Below, one piece after another: positions 8,951 through 16,395 of a stretch of DNA of 64,000 nt. The translations under genes and the position numbers were made by a program. The notes beneath the pieces are model-generated. The model worked only from the letters and a program-made list of their open reading frames with translations. It did no database searches and was not told where the DNA came from. Each line of letters opens with the position of its first letter. The stretch's first letter is position 1. The stretch comes from Amycolatopsis eburnea (GTDB taxonomy: Bacteria; Actinomycetota; Actinomycetes; Mycobacteriales; Pseudonocardiaceae), in NCBI RefSeq assembly GCF_003937945.1, contig NZ_RSEC01000036.1, positions 682,001-746,000 on the forward strand, in the 5' to 3' direction.

Positions 8951-10888
8951 GTGATCGGGGTGACGAACACGGTGGTGATCTGCGCGGCGCTGGACGTCGA
9001 ATACCTCGCCGTCCGCGAACACCTCCGCGGTCCCGTCACCGAACGCGAAGAACGCGGTGCCCTGTACGACGTCGGCGCCTTCGGCGGCTGGACGGTCGCG
9101 CTGGCGCAGACCGGCGCCGGCGGTACCCCGGCGGGAGTCGAGCTGGAACGGGCCATCGCCGCGTTCCGCCCGCGGGTCGTGTTGTTCGTCGGCGTCGCGG
9201 GCGGCCGCAAGGACGTCTCGCTCGGCGACGTCGTGGTCGCCGACCACGTCTACGACTACGAGTCCGGCAAGGACACCGCCGACGGCTACCTGCCGCGCAT
9301 CAAGACCGCCGCCGCGTCCATGCCGCTGGTGCGCCGGGCCCGGCAGCTCGCCCGCGACTCCGCGTGGCAGCACCGCATCCGGCCCGCGGTCCCGGACCCG
9401 GCGCCGCGCGCGGTGGTGAAGCCGATCGCGGCGGGCGGCAAGGTCGTCGCCGGCACCGCGTCGGCGACCGCCGGGTTCCTGGAGCGGCATTGCGGCGACG
9501 CGGCCGCCGTCGAGATGGAGGCCCACGGCTTCCTCTACGGCGCCTACGTCAACGAAGGCGTGCAGGCCCTGGTCGTCCGCGGGATCTCGGACCTGCTGTC
9601 CGGCAAGACCGGGACGGCCGACGAGCACTGGCAGCCGGTGGCGTCCCGGCACGCGGCCGCGTTCGCCTTCGAGCTGCTCACCGTGCTGAGCGGGCGGGAC
9701 ACCGAGCAAGCCGAGCAGGCCTACGCGACCGCCGGCGAGCTGAGCCTGAAGTGGGACAAGACGGCCGACGACCTGGTCGAGATCGAGCGGCTCTACCGCC
9801 AGGCGGCGGACGGCGGCCACCCCGATGCGATGGCCATGGTCGGGCTGAGCGCCGAAGGCAGGCTGCGGGCGAGCGTCCTCGGCCAGCCGTCCGGCGACCC
9901 GTCCGCCGCGGACGTCCGGGCCGCGCTGCACTGGTACGCCAAGGCCGCGGACCACGGCAGCGCGTTCGGCGCCTTCCACCTCGGCCGGGTCCACGAAGAG
10001 CACTACGGCGATCCCGACGAGGCCCTCAAGTGGTACGAGAAGGCCGCCGCCGGCGGTCACGGAGCCGCGCGCGCGAGCTTGGCCGGGCTGCGGCGCCGGC
10101 TGGAGCTGGGCCTCGGCGCGCTCGCGGGCCACACACCTTTCGAACGCCCACCGTTGGAGCAAGACCCGAGCGAAGGGGAACCCATGCCAGTCGACACCGA
10201 GTACGCGCGCTGGGCCAAAACGGAATTCCGCAGCGAGGTGGAGGCCACCGCCATCTGCCTCGGCGAATTGCAGGAAGCCTGCGGCGGCCAGTACGGGGAA
10301 TGGGGCACGCTGGCCGAACAGGAGGTCGCGGCGGTCCTCAGCCACTTCTGCACCCTCATGCCCGCACAGGCGCACCTGCCCGCGGTCGCGTTCGAGTACT
10401 ACGACCGCATCGGCGAAGGCAACCTGCGGGCGTTCGCGGCGCGGCTGCGGTCATCGGGCGCCCCGGCGCCCGCGGAGTGCACCCCCATCTGGTGGCGGCA
10501 GCGCGCCGAAAACCGGGTCAGCACGGTGGAAAACTTCTACGGGTTCAAGCTCTCCGTGCAGGACTACGACTGGACGACGTCCCTGGTCGGCGACCTCATC
10601 GAGCAGCTGAGGGGCGACGCGAAACCCGACGCCGGCCTCCGCGAGACCATCCTCCACCTGCGGCTGGTAGTCCGCGTCATGACGAAGCGGCGCGACCTGG
10701 CCACCCCCGTGGGTTCCGGCCAGGACGAGGCGTGGTTCTCCCTGCTGCTCACGCCGGAGCAGTTCGCGGTGCTCGTCCGCGTCGCCGCCAACGCGTCCCA
10801 GGTGACGGACGCCGAACCCGGCTTCCGCGAGTTCTGGCAGCGCGTCCACCGGGCCCTCGTGACGGCGAACGTCGAGCAGTTCGAGTAA
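8951..10888 (+). CDS. Nucleoside-phosphorylase-like domain / Sel1-repeat protein with novel C-terminal domain
   Basis: 645 residues from GTG, with GGAAGGAAGGGAAC directly upstream; an earlier in-frame ATG (8912) lacks such a site. Residues about 5-255 match the PNP/MTA-SAH-nucleosidase fold: VVICAALDVEYLAV, LAQTGAGG, VLFVGVAGG, the ribose-binding AVEMEAHG and VRGISD with the catalytic Asp. Residues about 270-390 hold roughly three Sel1-like helical repeats (LYRQAADGGHPDAMAMVG, WYAKAADHGSAFGAFHLG, WYEKAAAGGHGAARASLA). The final 230 residues are helical and unrecognised. PNP-like domains joined to repeat scaffolds are known in bacterial conflict proteins, so a regulated nucleotide- or nucleoside-cleaving effector is an inference. 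A second, strong ribosome site precedes Met at 10184. Confidence 0.8.
   Translation: MIGVTNTVVICAALDVEYLAVREHLRGPVTEREERGALYDVGAFGGWTVALAQTGAGGTPAGVELERAIAAFRPRVVLFVGVAGGRKDVSLGDVVVADHVYDYESGKDTADGYLPRIKTAAASMPLVRRARQLARDSAWQHRIRPAVPDPAPRAVVKPIAAGGKVVAGTASATAGFLERHCGDAAAVEMEAHGFLYGAYVNEGVQALVVRGISDLLSGKTGTADEHWQPVASRHAAAFAFELLTVLSGRDTEQAEQAYATAGELSLKWDKTADDLVEIERLYRQAADGGHPDAMAMVGLSAEGRLRASVLGQPSGDPSAADVRAALHWYAKAADHGSAFGAFHLGRVHEEHYGDPDEALKWYEKAAAGGHGAARASLAGLRRRLELGLGALAGHTPFERPPLEQDPSEGEPMPVDTEYARWAKTEFRSEVEATAICLGELQEACGGQYGEWGTLAEQEVAAVLSHFCTLMPAQAHLPAVAFEYYDRIGEGNLRAFAARLRSSGAPAPAECTPIWWRQRAENRVSTVENFYGFKLSVQDYDWTTSLVGDLIEQLRGDAKPDAGLRETILHLRLVVRVMTKRRDLATPVGSGQDEAWFSLLLTPEQFAVLVRVAANASQVTDAEPGFREFWQRVHRALVTANVEQFE
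10172..10186 (+). promoter_or_regulatory. Internal ribosome-binding site and start within the PNP/Sel1 gene
   Basis: GAAGGGGAACCC precedes an in-frame ATG at 10184, as good a site as the gene's own. Translation from here would give a separate 234-residue C-terminal protein beginning MPVDTEYARWAKTEF. Confidence 0.45.
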
Positions 10889-10905
10889 CAGCCCTAGCGG
10901 ACAGC

Positions 10906-12153
10906 TCACTCCGGCGAAGTCGTCCACAAGGCACTGATCGGAAGACAAGCGAGATTCTCCCCGAAAGGGAGTTTCTGGTCGCCACAATAAAGTACGAAGC
11001 CGGCGCGCAAGCGGTCACCGAGACGCCGTTGGAGCACCCGAAGAGAACGAAAGTCGTCAGAGCGAACGGTTTCAGCGGCTTTCACCTCGACGGCGACGAC
11101 ACGGCCGGAGTTGTCCTCGAGAACGGCATCGACCTCGTAGCCATCACGGTCACGATAGTGGTGCAGGCGCGGCATCGTCTGGCTCCAAGTGACCTGACGC
11201 GCGAGTTCGCCGATGACGAAGGTCTCGACGAGCCCACCTGTCGTTGCGTCGTTGGCGACGCCGGACACCAGGTGCCCGGCCAGGCCGACGTCATTGAAGA
11301 CCAGCTTCGGCGTGGCGACAGCTCGGGCCGTCGCGTTCGCAGACCAAGCGGGGACCAGCTTGATCAGGTAGACCAGTTCGAGGAGTCCGACATAGTCACG
11401 GACGGTCGACGCGGGTAGACCCAAGTCCGAGGACAAGCGACTGTAGTTGAGCAGACCGGCGGACTGAGCGGCAAGAGCTCCGACCAAGCGTCGCATTTCA
11501 GAGCCGCGCTGGATGTCCGCGACCTGGTGTACGTCCCGGCTCATGATGTCGTCGAGGTACGACCTGAAGAACTGGGCTCGCCGCCGAGGCGAAGTCCGGC
11601 GAACGGCCTCGGGGTACCCGCCGCGGGTCGCAAGAGCCAGGTAGTCGCGGCGCCGAAGTTCTGAAGGGACCGCTCGGATCCCACTACCGTGCTCGAACGC
11701 GGCATCGACGAATCCGTCGGGGTTGCCGTTGATCTCCCCTTGGGACAGGGGGAACAGCTCGATCGTCTCCGAGCGTCCGGGCAGTGCATCGGGAAGCTGA
11801 CTCAGGCCGAGCAGTCTTGCCGAGCCGGTCAGCAGGAACCGGCCGGGGCGAGGGTCACGATCGACTACATGCTTGATCGTCAACCACAACTCCGGAACAC
11901 GCTGGACCTCATCGATGAGCATGGGACCCGGAGCGTCGAGGAAAGCTACCGGATCCGCGGCGGCGGAGGCCCTCGTCCGAGGATCGTCGAGGTACCGCCG
12001 CAAGACATCCGGCTGGTCGCGCAAACACAACTCGGCAAGCGTGCTCTTACCCGTCTGGCGTGCTCCGTTGACGATGACCACGCGCGTGTCTCCGAGCGCT
12101 TCCGCGACCAGCTCAGCGGCCTTTCTCGGAAGGTAGTCGTCAGCTTCGCGCAC
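10906..12153 (-). CDS. AAA ATPase with DUF4143 domain
   Basis: 415 residues from GTG. Walker A GARQTGKST is at residues 30-38, the Walker B region is PMLIDEVQRVP and a sensor-like LLTGSARLL follows. The middle contains a winged-helix-like segment (LNYSRLSSDLGLPASTVRDYVGLLE). The C-terminal DUF4143 part has GYEVDAVLEDNSGRVVAVEVKA, the D...ExK pattern of the PD-(D/E)xK nuclease fold. Family members are widespread accessory ATPases of unclear role. Codon use is less GC-extreme than in neighbours (AGC, GAT, TTC mixtures), suggesting later acquisition. It faces the PNP/Sel1 gene with only 17 bases between the stops. Confidence 0.87.
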   Translation of the reverse strand: MREADDYLPRKAAELVAEALGDTRVVIVNGARQTGKSTLAELCLRDQPDVLRRYLDDPRTRASAAADPVAFLDAPGPMLIDEVQRVPELWLTIKHVVDRDPRPGRFLLTGSARLLGLSQLPDALPGRSETIELFPLSQGEINGNPDGFVDAAFEHGSGIRAVPSELRRRDYLALATRGGYPEAVRRTSPRRRAQFFRSYLDDIMSRDVHQVADIQRGSEMRRLVGALAAQSAGLLNYSRLSSDLGLPASTVRDYVGLLELVYLIKLVPAWSANATARAVATPKLVFNDVGLAGHLVSGVANDATTGGLVETFVIGELARQVTWSQTMPRLHHYRDRDGYEVDAVLEDNSGRVVAVEVKAAETVRSDDFRSLRVLQRRLGDRLRAGFVLYCGDQKLPFGENLACLPISALWTTSPE

Positions 12154-12159
12154 GACTCG

Positions 12160-12165
12160 ACAGTA
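12160..12165 (-). promoter_or_regulatory. -10 element of the DUF4143 ATPase
   Basis: TACTGT, then CGAGTC and GTG at 12153 on the minus strand: a leaderless layout. The nearest 23-bp repeat unit falls at about -26 to -36, where a -35 box would be. Confidence 0.55.
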
Positions 12166-12178
12166 CCAGCCCTCCGTG

Positions 12179-12258
12179 GATCTGCCGATGAACGCTTCGC
12201 TGATTTGCCGATACCTCCGTCGCTGATCTGCCGACGCACGTGTCGTGCATCTGCCGAA
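12179..12258 (-). repeat. Four direct repeats at exact 23-bp period upstream of the DUF4143 ATPase
   Basis: On the plus strand the core GATCTGCCGAT or a close variant begins at 12179, 12202, 12225 and 12248, exactly 23 bases apart: GATCTGCCGAT, GATTTGCCGAT, GATCTGCCGAC and CATCTGCCGAA. Bases between cores are only partly conserved (cgtcgct or cttcgct before units 2 and 3). On the minus strand the core reads ATCGGCAGATC. The array lies just upstream of the ATPase -10 element, so it looks like a set of regulator-binding sites. Confidence 0.75.
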
Positions 12259-12483
12259 GGATAGCCAGCTCAGCCGGCGCGGCCAGGCGTCATCAGCTGC
12301 TGACGTCGTAGAGTACTGGGCCGATCACTTGACGCCGACTGGGCGCAGCACGGAAGGACGCGTCTTTCTCCTTAACGTGTCCTCGACGGGAACACGCTTC
12401 GCACCCATGTCACCGTCTGGAACAAAAGACGCGGTAACAGCCCCTGGTCGACGTGATCGACACCACAAGCGACAATGGAGCAC
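12259..12483. other. Intergenic stretch between repeat array and dusB
   Basis: No gene is supported here. An imperfect palindrome (GTCATCAGCTGCTGAC) lies at 12289-12304. GACAAT at 12475-12480 region precedes the proposed dusB GTG and may be its -10 element. Confidence 0.4.
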
Positions 12484-13614
12484 GTGACCGCCACCCTGAG
12501 CAAGCCCGCCCTGAAGATCGGCCCCTACCAGGTCGATCCGCCAGTCGTGCTCGCTCCGATGGCCGGCATCACCAACGTCGCCTTCCGCCGGCTCTGCCAG
12601 GAGTACGGCGCGGGCATCTACGTGTGCGAAATGATCACCGCCCGCGCCGTCGTCGAACGGCACCCCGGCACCATGCACATGATGACCTTCGGGGCGAACG
12701 AAAAGCCCAGGTCCATGCAGCTCTACGGCGTCGACCCGAAGACCATGGCCGAAGCCGTCCGCATCATCGTCGGCGAGGGGCTGGCCGACCACGTCGACTC
12801 CAACTTCGGCTGTCCGGTCGCGAAGGTGACGCGCAAGGGCGGCGGGGCGGCGCTGCCGTTCAAGCGGAAGCTGTTCGAGGCCATCGTCCGCGAGTCCGCC
12901 CGCGCGGCGGGTGACGTCCCGTTCACCGTGAAGTTCCGCATCGGCATCGACGACGACCACCGCACCTTCCTCGACGCCGGCCGCATCGCCGAGGCCGAGG
13001 GCGCCGCCGCCGTCAGCCTGCACGCGCGCACCGCCGCCCAGCGCTACTCCGGCCAGGCCGACTGGACCAAGATCGCCGAGCTGAAAGAAGCCGTCACCAG
13101 TATCCCGGTGCTCGGCAACGGCGACATCTTCTCCGCCGACGACGCCCTGCGCATGGTCGCCGAAACGGGCTGCGACGGCGTCGTCGTCGGTCGCGGCTGC
13201 CTGGGCCGGCCGTGGCTGTTCGGCGAGCTGGAGGCGGCCTTCCGGGGCACCGAAATCCCGACCCCGCCGAACCTCGGCGAAGTCGCCCGCGTGCTCCGCC
13301 GCCACACCGAGCTGCTCATCGAGCACGACGGCCACGACAAGGCCATGCGCGACATCCGCAAGCACATGGCCTGGTACCTGATGGGGTTCCCGGTCGGCTC
13401 CGAACTGCGCCGCGGGTTCGCGATGCTGTCGAGCATGGCCCAGCTGGACGACCTGATCGCCCAGCTCGACCACGACGCGCCCTTCCCCGAAGCCGCCACC
13501 GGACCCCGCGGCCGCCAGGGCTCGCCGGGCAAGGTCACGCTGCCGCACGGCTGGCTCGACGACCCGGACGACGACTGCGTCCCCGAAGCGGAAGACATGC
13601 ACTCAGGCGGCTGA
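12484..13614 (+). CDS. dusB: tRNA-dihydrouridine synthase, DusB type
   Basis: 376 residues. It reduces uridines in the tRNA D-loop with FMN and NADPH. Seen: the FMN-binding start VVLAPMAGITNVAFRRLC, the substrate/FMN motif MQLYGVDP, the catalytic Cys110 in SNFGCPVAKVTRKGGGAALP, VSLHARTAAQRYSG and VVVGRGCLGRPWLF near the phosphate site. Start choice: GTG at 12484 (VTATLSKPALKIG) because GACAAT lies seven bases upstream; ATG at 12475 would add three residues. The last 80 bases overlap the convergent membrane-protein gene. The gene is isolated from any fis-like partner, as usual in actinobacteria. Confidence 0.92.
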   Translation: MTATLSKPALKIGPYQVDPPVVLAPMAGITNVAFRRLCQEYGAGIYVCEMITARAVVERHPGTMHMMTFGANEKPRSMQLYGVDPKTMAEAVRIIVGEGLADHVDSNFGCPVAKVTRKGGGAALPFKRKLFEAIVRESARAAGDVPFTVKFRIGIDDDHRTFLDAGRIAEAEGAAAVSLHARTAAQRYSGQADWTKIAELKEAVTSIPVLGNGDIFSADDALRMVAETGCDGVVVGRGCLGRPWLFGELEAAFRGTEIPTPPNLGEVARVLRRHTELLIEHDGHDKAMRDIRKHMAWYLMGFPVGSELRRGFAMLSSMAQLDDLIAQLDHDAPFPEAATGPRGRQGSPGKVTLPHGWLDDPDDDCVPEAEDMHSGG

Positions 13615-13918
13615 GGCTCACCCCGAACAGCAGCACCCCGAGCGGCACGTGCACGGCCGTGACGTGCGCGATCCCCAGCACGACCTGCGCGGTCACGAGC
13701 GCGAGGAAAACCACGGCGTACCCGATCGGCCACGGCGAACCCCCGCCCGGCTTCCACGCCAGTACCGCGGCGACCACCTGGACGACGGCGACGACGAACA
13801 CCGTGTACGCCGCCGCGCTGTGCAGCGCATGCCCGTTCGGCGTGGTGAGCAGCAGGCCGGCGGTGACCGCCGAGAGGAAGACCGCGAGGGTCGGCAAGAC
13901 GCGCATGAACGTTCCCAT
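13535..13918 (-). CDS. Four-helix hypothetical membrane protein overlapping dusB
   Basis: About 127 residues from ATG (an alternative ATG is at 13906). Four hydrophobic segments are seen: VLPTLAVFLSAVTAGLLL, AAAYTVFVVAVVQVVAAVLA, WPIGYAVVFLALVTAQVVLG and VTAVHVPLGVLLFGVSLS, followed by a basic tail full of Arg (RGRSRRPGRRASRA). The tail is encoded antisense to the end of dusB. His residues in the second and third helices recall small haem or copper-type membrane proteins, but I do not recognise a family. Confidence 0.6.
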   Translation of the reverse strand: MGTFMRVLPTLAVFLSAVTAGLLLTTPNGHALHSAAAYTVFVVAVVQVVAAVLAWKPGGGSPWPIGYAVVFLALVTAQVVLGIAHVTAVHVPLGVLLFGVSLSRLSACLPLRGRSRRPGRRASRAAA

Positions 13919-13956
13919 GCCCACCCGACGACGCAGCCCCGCGGAACGTGAGGCCG

Positions 13957-13968
13957 TGACATCTGTCA
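13957..13968. promoter_or_regulatory. Inverted repeat in divergent promoter region
   Basis: TGACATCTGTCA: perfect 5-bp arms around TC, midway between the divergent membrane-protein genes starting at 13918 and 14028. Possible dimeric-regulator site. Confidence 0.35.
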
Positions 13969-14027
13969 GGCCGAAGTCGTGGCGGACGGCATCCGTCCCA
14001 CACCTCCCGCCGCGACAAGCTTTTCGC

Positions 14028-14678
14028 ATGACGAAGAACGGTTCCCCGCTCCAGACCCTGGCCATCGAGATCGCCGTCCCGATCGGCGTCTACTACGGGC
14101 TCCACGCGCTCGGCGTCAGCGTCTTCCTGAGCCTCGCCCTCAGCGGTGTCGTCCCGCTCGCCCGGACGCTCCACCAGTTCGCGAAGAACCGGACCCTCAA
14201 CGGCCTCGCGCTGGTCGTGCTGGTCACGAACGTCGTCGGCATGCTGCTGACGTTCGTCTCCGGCGACGCCCGCATGATGATCGCGAAGGACTCGATCGGC
14301 AGCGGCATCACCGGGCTCGTCATCCTCGCCTCCGCCTGCACCGCGGCGCCGATCATGACCAAGACGATCCAGCCGTTCCTCATCCGCGGCAAGGCCGAGA
14401 ACGAAGCCGCGTGGGCACGCCTGAGCGGCACCCGGCCGTTCGACTCGATCCTGCGCCGCACCAGCGTCATCTGGGGGATCGGGTTCGTGCTCGAGTCCGC
14501 CGCCCGCGTCGTCGGTGCCTTCACGCTGCCGATCGAGACCATGGTGTGGCTGAGCACCGTCATCTTCGCGGGCACGTTCGCCGTGCTGATGGTCGTCGGC
14601 GGGAAGGTCGCCGAGCGGGCGGGCAAGCTGATCGTCGCCGACGTCGAGGCGCACTCCCGGCCGCTCGTCGCCGCTTGA
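14028..14678 (+). CDS. VC0807-family membrane protein
   Basis: 216 residues with about six membrane segments, for example AIEIAVPIGVYYGLHALGV, FLSLALSGVVPLARTLHQF, GLALVVLVTNVVGMLLTFVSG and VWLSTVIFAGTFAVLMVVGG. The VPLARTLHQF and SGDARMMIAKDSIGSGITGLVILAS segments are typical of the VC0807 family. Function unknown. No good ribosome site precedes the ATG. The GntR operon begins 33 bases after its stop. Confidence 0.72.
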   Translation: MTKNGSPLQTLAIEIAVPIGVYYGLHALGVSVFLSLALSGVVPLARTLHQFAKNRTLNGLALVVLVTNVVGMLLTFVSGDARMMIAKDSIGSGITGLVILASACTAAPIMTKTIQPFLIRGKAENEAAWARLSGTRPFDSILRRTSVIWGIGFVLESAARVVGAFTLPIETMVWLSTVIFAGTFAVLMVVGGKVAERAGKLIVADVEAHSRPLVAA

Positions 14679-14695
14679 CCTGCGGCAACCCGGGG

Positions 14696-14717
14696 TGTAC
14701 AGGTGTGTACATGTACA
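14696..14717. promoter_or_regulatory. Three TGTACA palindromes at the GntR start (likely operator)
   Basis: TGTACA occurs at 14696, 14706 and 14712, the last overlapping the gntR start codon. GTGTACA resembles the GTnTAnAC sites of HutC-type GntR proteins, so autoregulation of the operon is likely. Confidence 0.55.
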
Positions 14718-15403
14718 GCAAGCGGCAGCAACTGGTCGGCGACCTCACCGACCTGATCCGCTCCGGGCGCCTCGCCAACGGCGAACGCCTCCCCGGGGAG
14801 AACCAGCTCGCCCTGCGGTACCAGGTCAGCCGCGGCACGGTCCGCAGCGCGCTGTCCGAGCTGCAGCAGCTCGAACTCATCTCCACCCAGGCCGGCGTCG
14901 GGTCGTTCGTCACCTTCGACGGCGTCCAGCTCGACCAGCGGATCGGCTGGGCCCGCGCGCTCGCCGACGCCGGCGCGCCCGTCACCACCGAGCTCCTCGG
15001 CATCGAAACGGTCCAGGACCAGGCGCTCCACGAGGAGTTCGGCCAGGAGACCTACGTCGCCGTCCGGCGGCTGCGGCGGGAGCGCGACCGCGGGGTCTCC
15101 CTCGAAACCGCCACCGTGCCCGCCGTCGGGCCGCTCGCCGACCTCCCCGGCACCGGCCTGCGGGACGGCTCCCTCACCAAGACCCTCGAAGCCGCCGGCC
15201 TGGTCGCCGTCGGCGGCGACCAGTGGATCAGCACCGAACGCCTCGACGCCTGCGCCGCGGAGCTCCTCGGCCGCAGCATCGGCGAGCTCTTCCTCCGCGC
15301 CGAGCGCACCTCGGTCGACGTCGAGGGACGGCTGGTCGAGCGGGTGGTCAGCCTGCTGGACCCGGACCGCTTCCAGTTCCACCTCACCTTCGGACACCGG
15401 TGA
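14711..15403 (+). CDS. GntR-family (HutC-type) regulator of the salvage operon
   Basis: 230 residues. The N-terminal winged helix is clear: KRQQLVGDLTDLIRSGRLANGERLPGE (split here), then NQLALRYQVSRGTVRSALSEL, and a UTRA-like effector domain follows (TYVAVRRLRRERDRGVSLETATV, PDRFQFHLTFGHR). Such regulators release DNA when a small metabolite binds. It is the first gene of a five-gene run whose start and stop codons overlap by four bases (here GTGA). The TGTACA cluster at its start codon would place the repressor on its own promoter. The ligand is probably a substrate or product of the downstream enzymes. Confidence 0.88.
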   Translation: MYSKRQQLVGDLTDLIRSGRLANGERLPGENQLALRYQVSRGTVRSALSELQQLELISTQAGVGSFVTFDGVQLDQRIGWARALADAGAPVTTELLGIETVQDQALHEEFGQETYVAVRRLRRERDRGVSLETATVPAVGPLADLPGTGLRDGSLTKTLEAAGLVAVGGDQWISTERLDACAAELLGRSIGELFLRAERTSVDVEGRLVERVVSLLDPDRFQFHLTFGHR

Positions 15404-16395
15404 ACGCGCGGGACCGGGCGCTCGGCGCGTTCACCGGGCTGGCGGTTGGCGACGCGCTCGGGATGCCGACGCAGTCGATGTCCCGCGCCGCGATCGCCGC
15501 CACCTACGGGCCGGTCACCGGCCTGCTGACCGCCGCCGCCGAGCAGCCGGTCGCGCCCTTGATGCCCGCCGGGTCGGTCACCGACGACACCGAGCAGGCC
15601 GTCCTGCTGGCCCGGCTGCTCATCGACGGCCGCGGCACGGTCGAACCGCACGTCTTCGCCGACGCACTGCTCATCTGGGAAGCGGACATGGTCCGCCGCG
15701 GGTCCGCGGACCTGCTCGGCCCGTCGACGAAGCGCGCGCTTTCCCGGCTGCAGAACGGCGTCCCGGCCGACGAAGCCGGCCGCACCGGCACCACCAACGG
15801 CGCCGCCATGCGGGTCACGCCGGTCGGCATCGCCACGCCGGCCGACGACCTGCACCGCCTGGTCGACGCCGTCGTCGCGACCGCGCGGGTCACGCACAAC
15901 ACCAGCCTGGGCATCGCGTCCGCCGCCGCGGTCGCGGCCGCCGTCTCGGCCGGGGTCGACGGCGCGAGCCTGGCCGAAGCACTCGACGCGGGCGAGCGCG
16001 CCGCCGTCGTCGGCGGGGAACGCGGGCACTGGGCGCCCGGCGGTGAGATCGCCGCCCGGATCGGCTGGGCCCGCGGCTGGGTGCGGGGCATGGCGCCGGC
16101 CGCCGTCGCCGACGCGGTGGCCCGGGTGATCGGGACTTCGGTGGCGTCGCAGGAGTCGGTCGTGGCGGCGTTCGCGCTGGCCGAAGCCATGGGCGACGAC
16201 CCGCCGTCGGCGCTGCGGCTGGCCGCCGGGCTGGGTGGCGACACCGACACCGTGGCCGCGATCTGCGGCGCGATGCTCGGGGCCGCGCACGGCGTCGACG
16301 CCTTCCGCCCCGACGTCGTCGAGACCGTGCTCAGCGTGAACCGCCTGGAGTTCGGTCCGCTGGTCGACGAGCTCCTCAAGCTGCGCCGTCGATGA
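15400..16395 (+). CDS. ADP-ribosylglycohydrolase-family protein
   Basis: 331 residues from GTG. Dinuclear-magnesium motifs are visible: LAVGDALGMPTQ near the N-terminus, GSVTDDTEQAVLLARLL near residue 65 and LGGDTDTVAAICGAMLGAAHG near 285. The family cleaves ADP-ribosyl-Arg or related N- and O-ribosides. Because it is coupled to a sugar or nucleoside kinase and a nucleobase-type permease rather than to nitrogenase control, a nucleoside- or riboside-hydrolase role is inferred. It overlaps gntR and the kinase by four bases each. Confidence 0.85.
   Translation: MNARDRALGAFTGLAVGDALGMPTQSMSRAAIAATYGPVTGLLTAAAEQPVAPLMPAGSVTDDTEQAVLLARLLIDGRGTVEPHVFADALLIWEADMVRRGSADLLGPSTKRALSRLQNGVPADEAGRTGTTNGAAMRVTPVGIATPADDLHRLVDAVVATARVTHNTSLGIASAAAVAAAVSAGVDGASLAEALDAGERAAVVGGERGHWAPGGEIAARIGWARGWVRGMAPAAVADAVARVIGTSVASQESVVAAFALAEAMGDDPPSALRLAAGLGGDTDTVAAICGAMLGAAHGVDAFRPDVVETVLSVNRLEFGPLVDELLKLRRR

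Noticed and set aside
12245..12487. 80-codon frame between the repeat array and dusB
   Set aside because: Mixed codon use, no ribosome site, and it overlaps the operator-like repeat and the dusB start.
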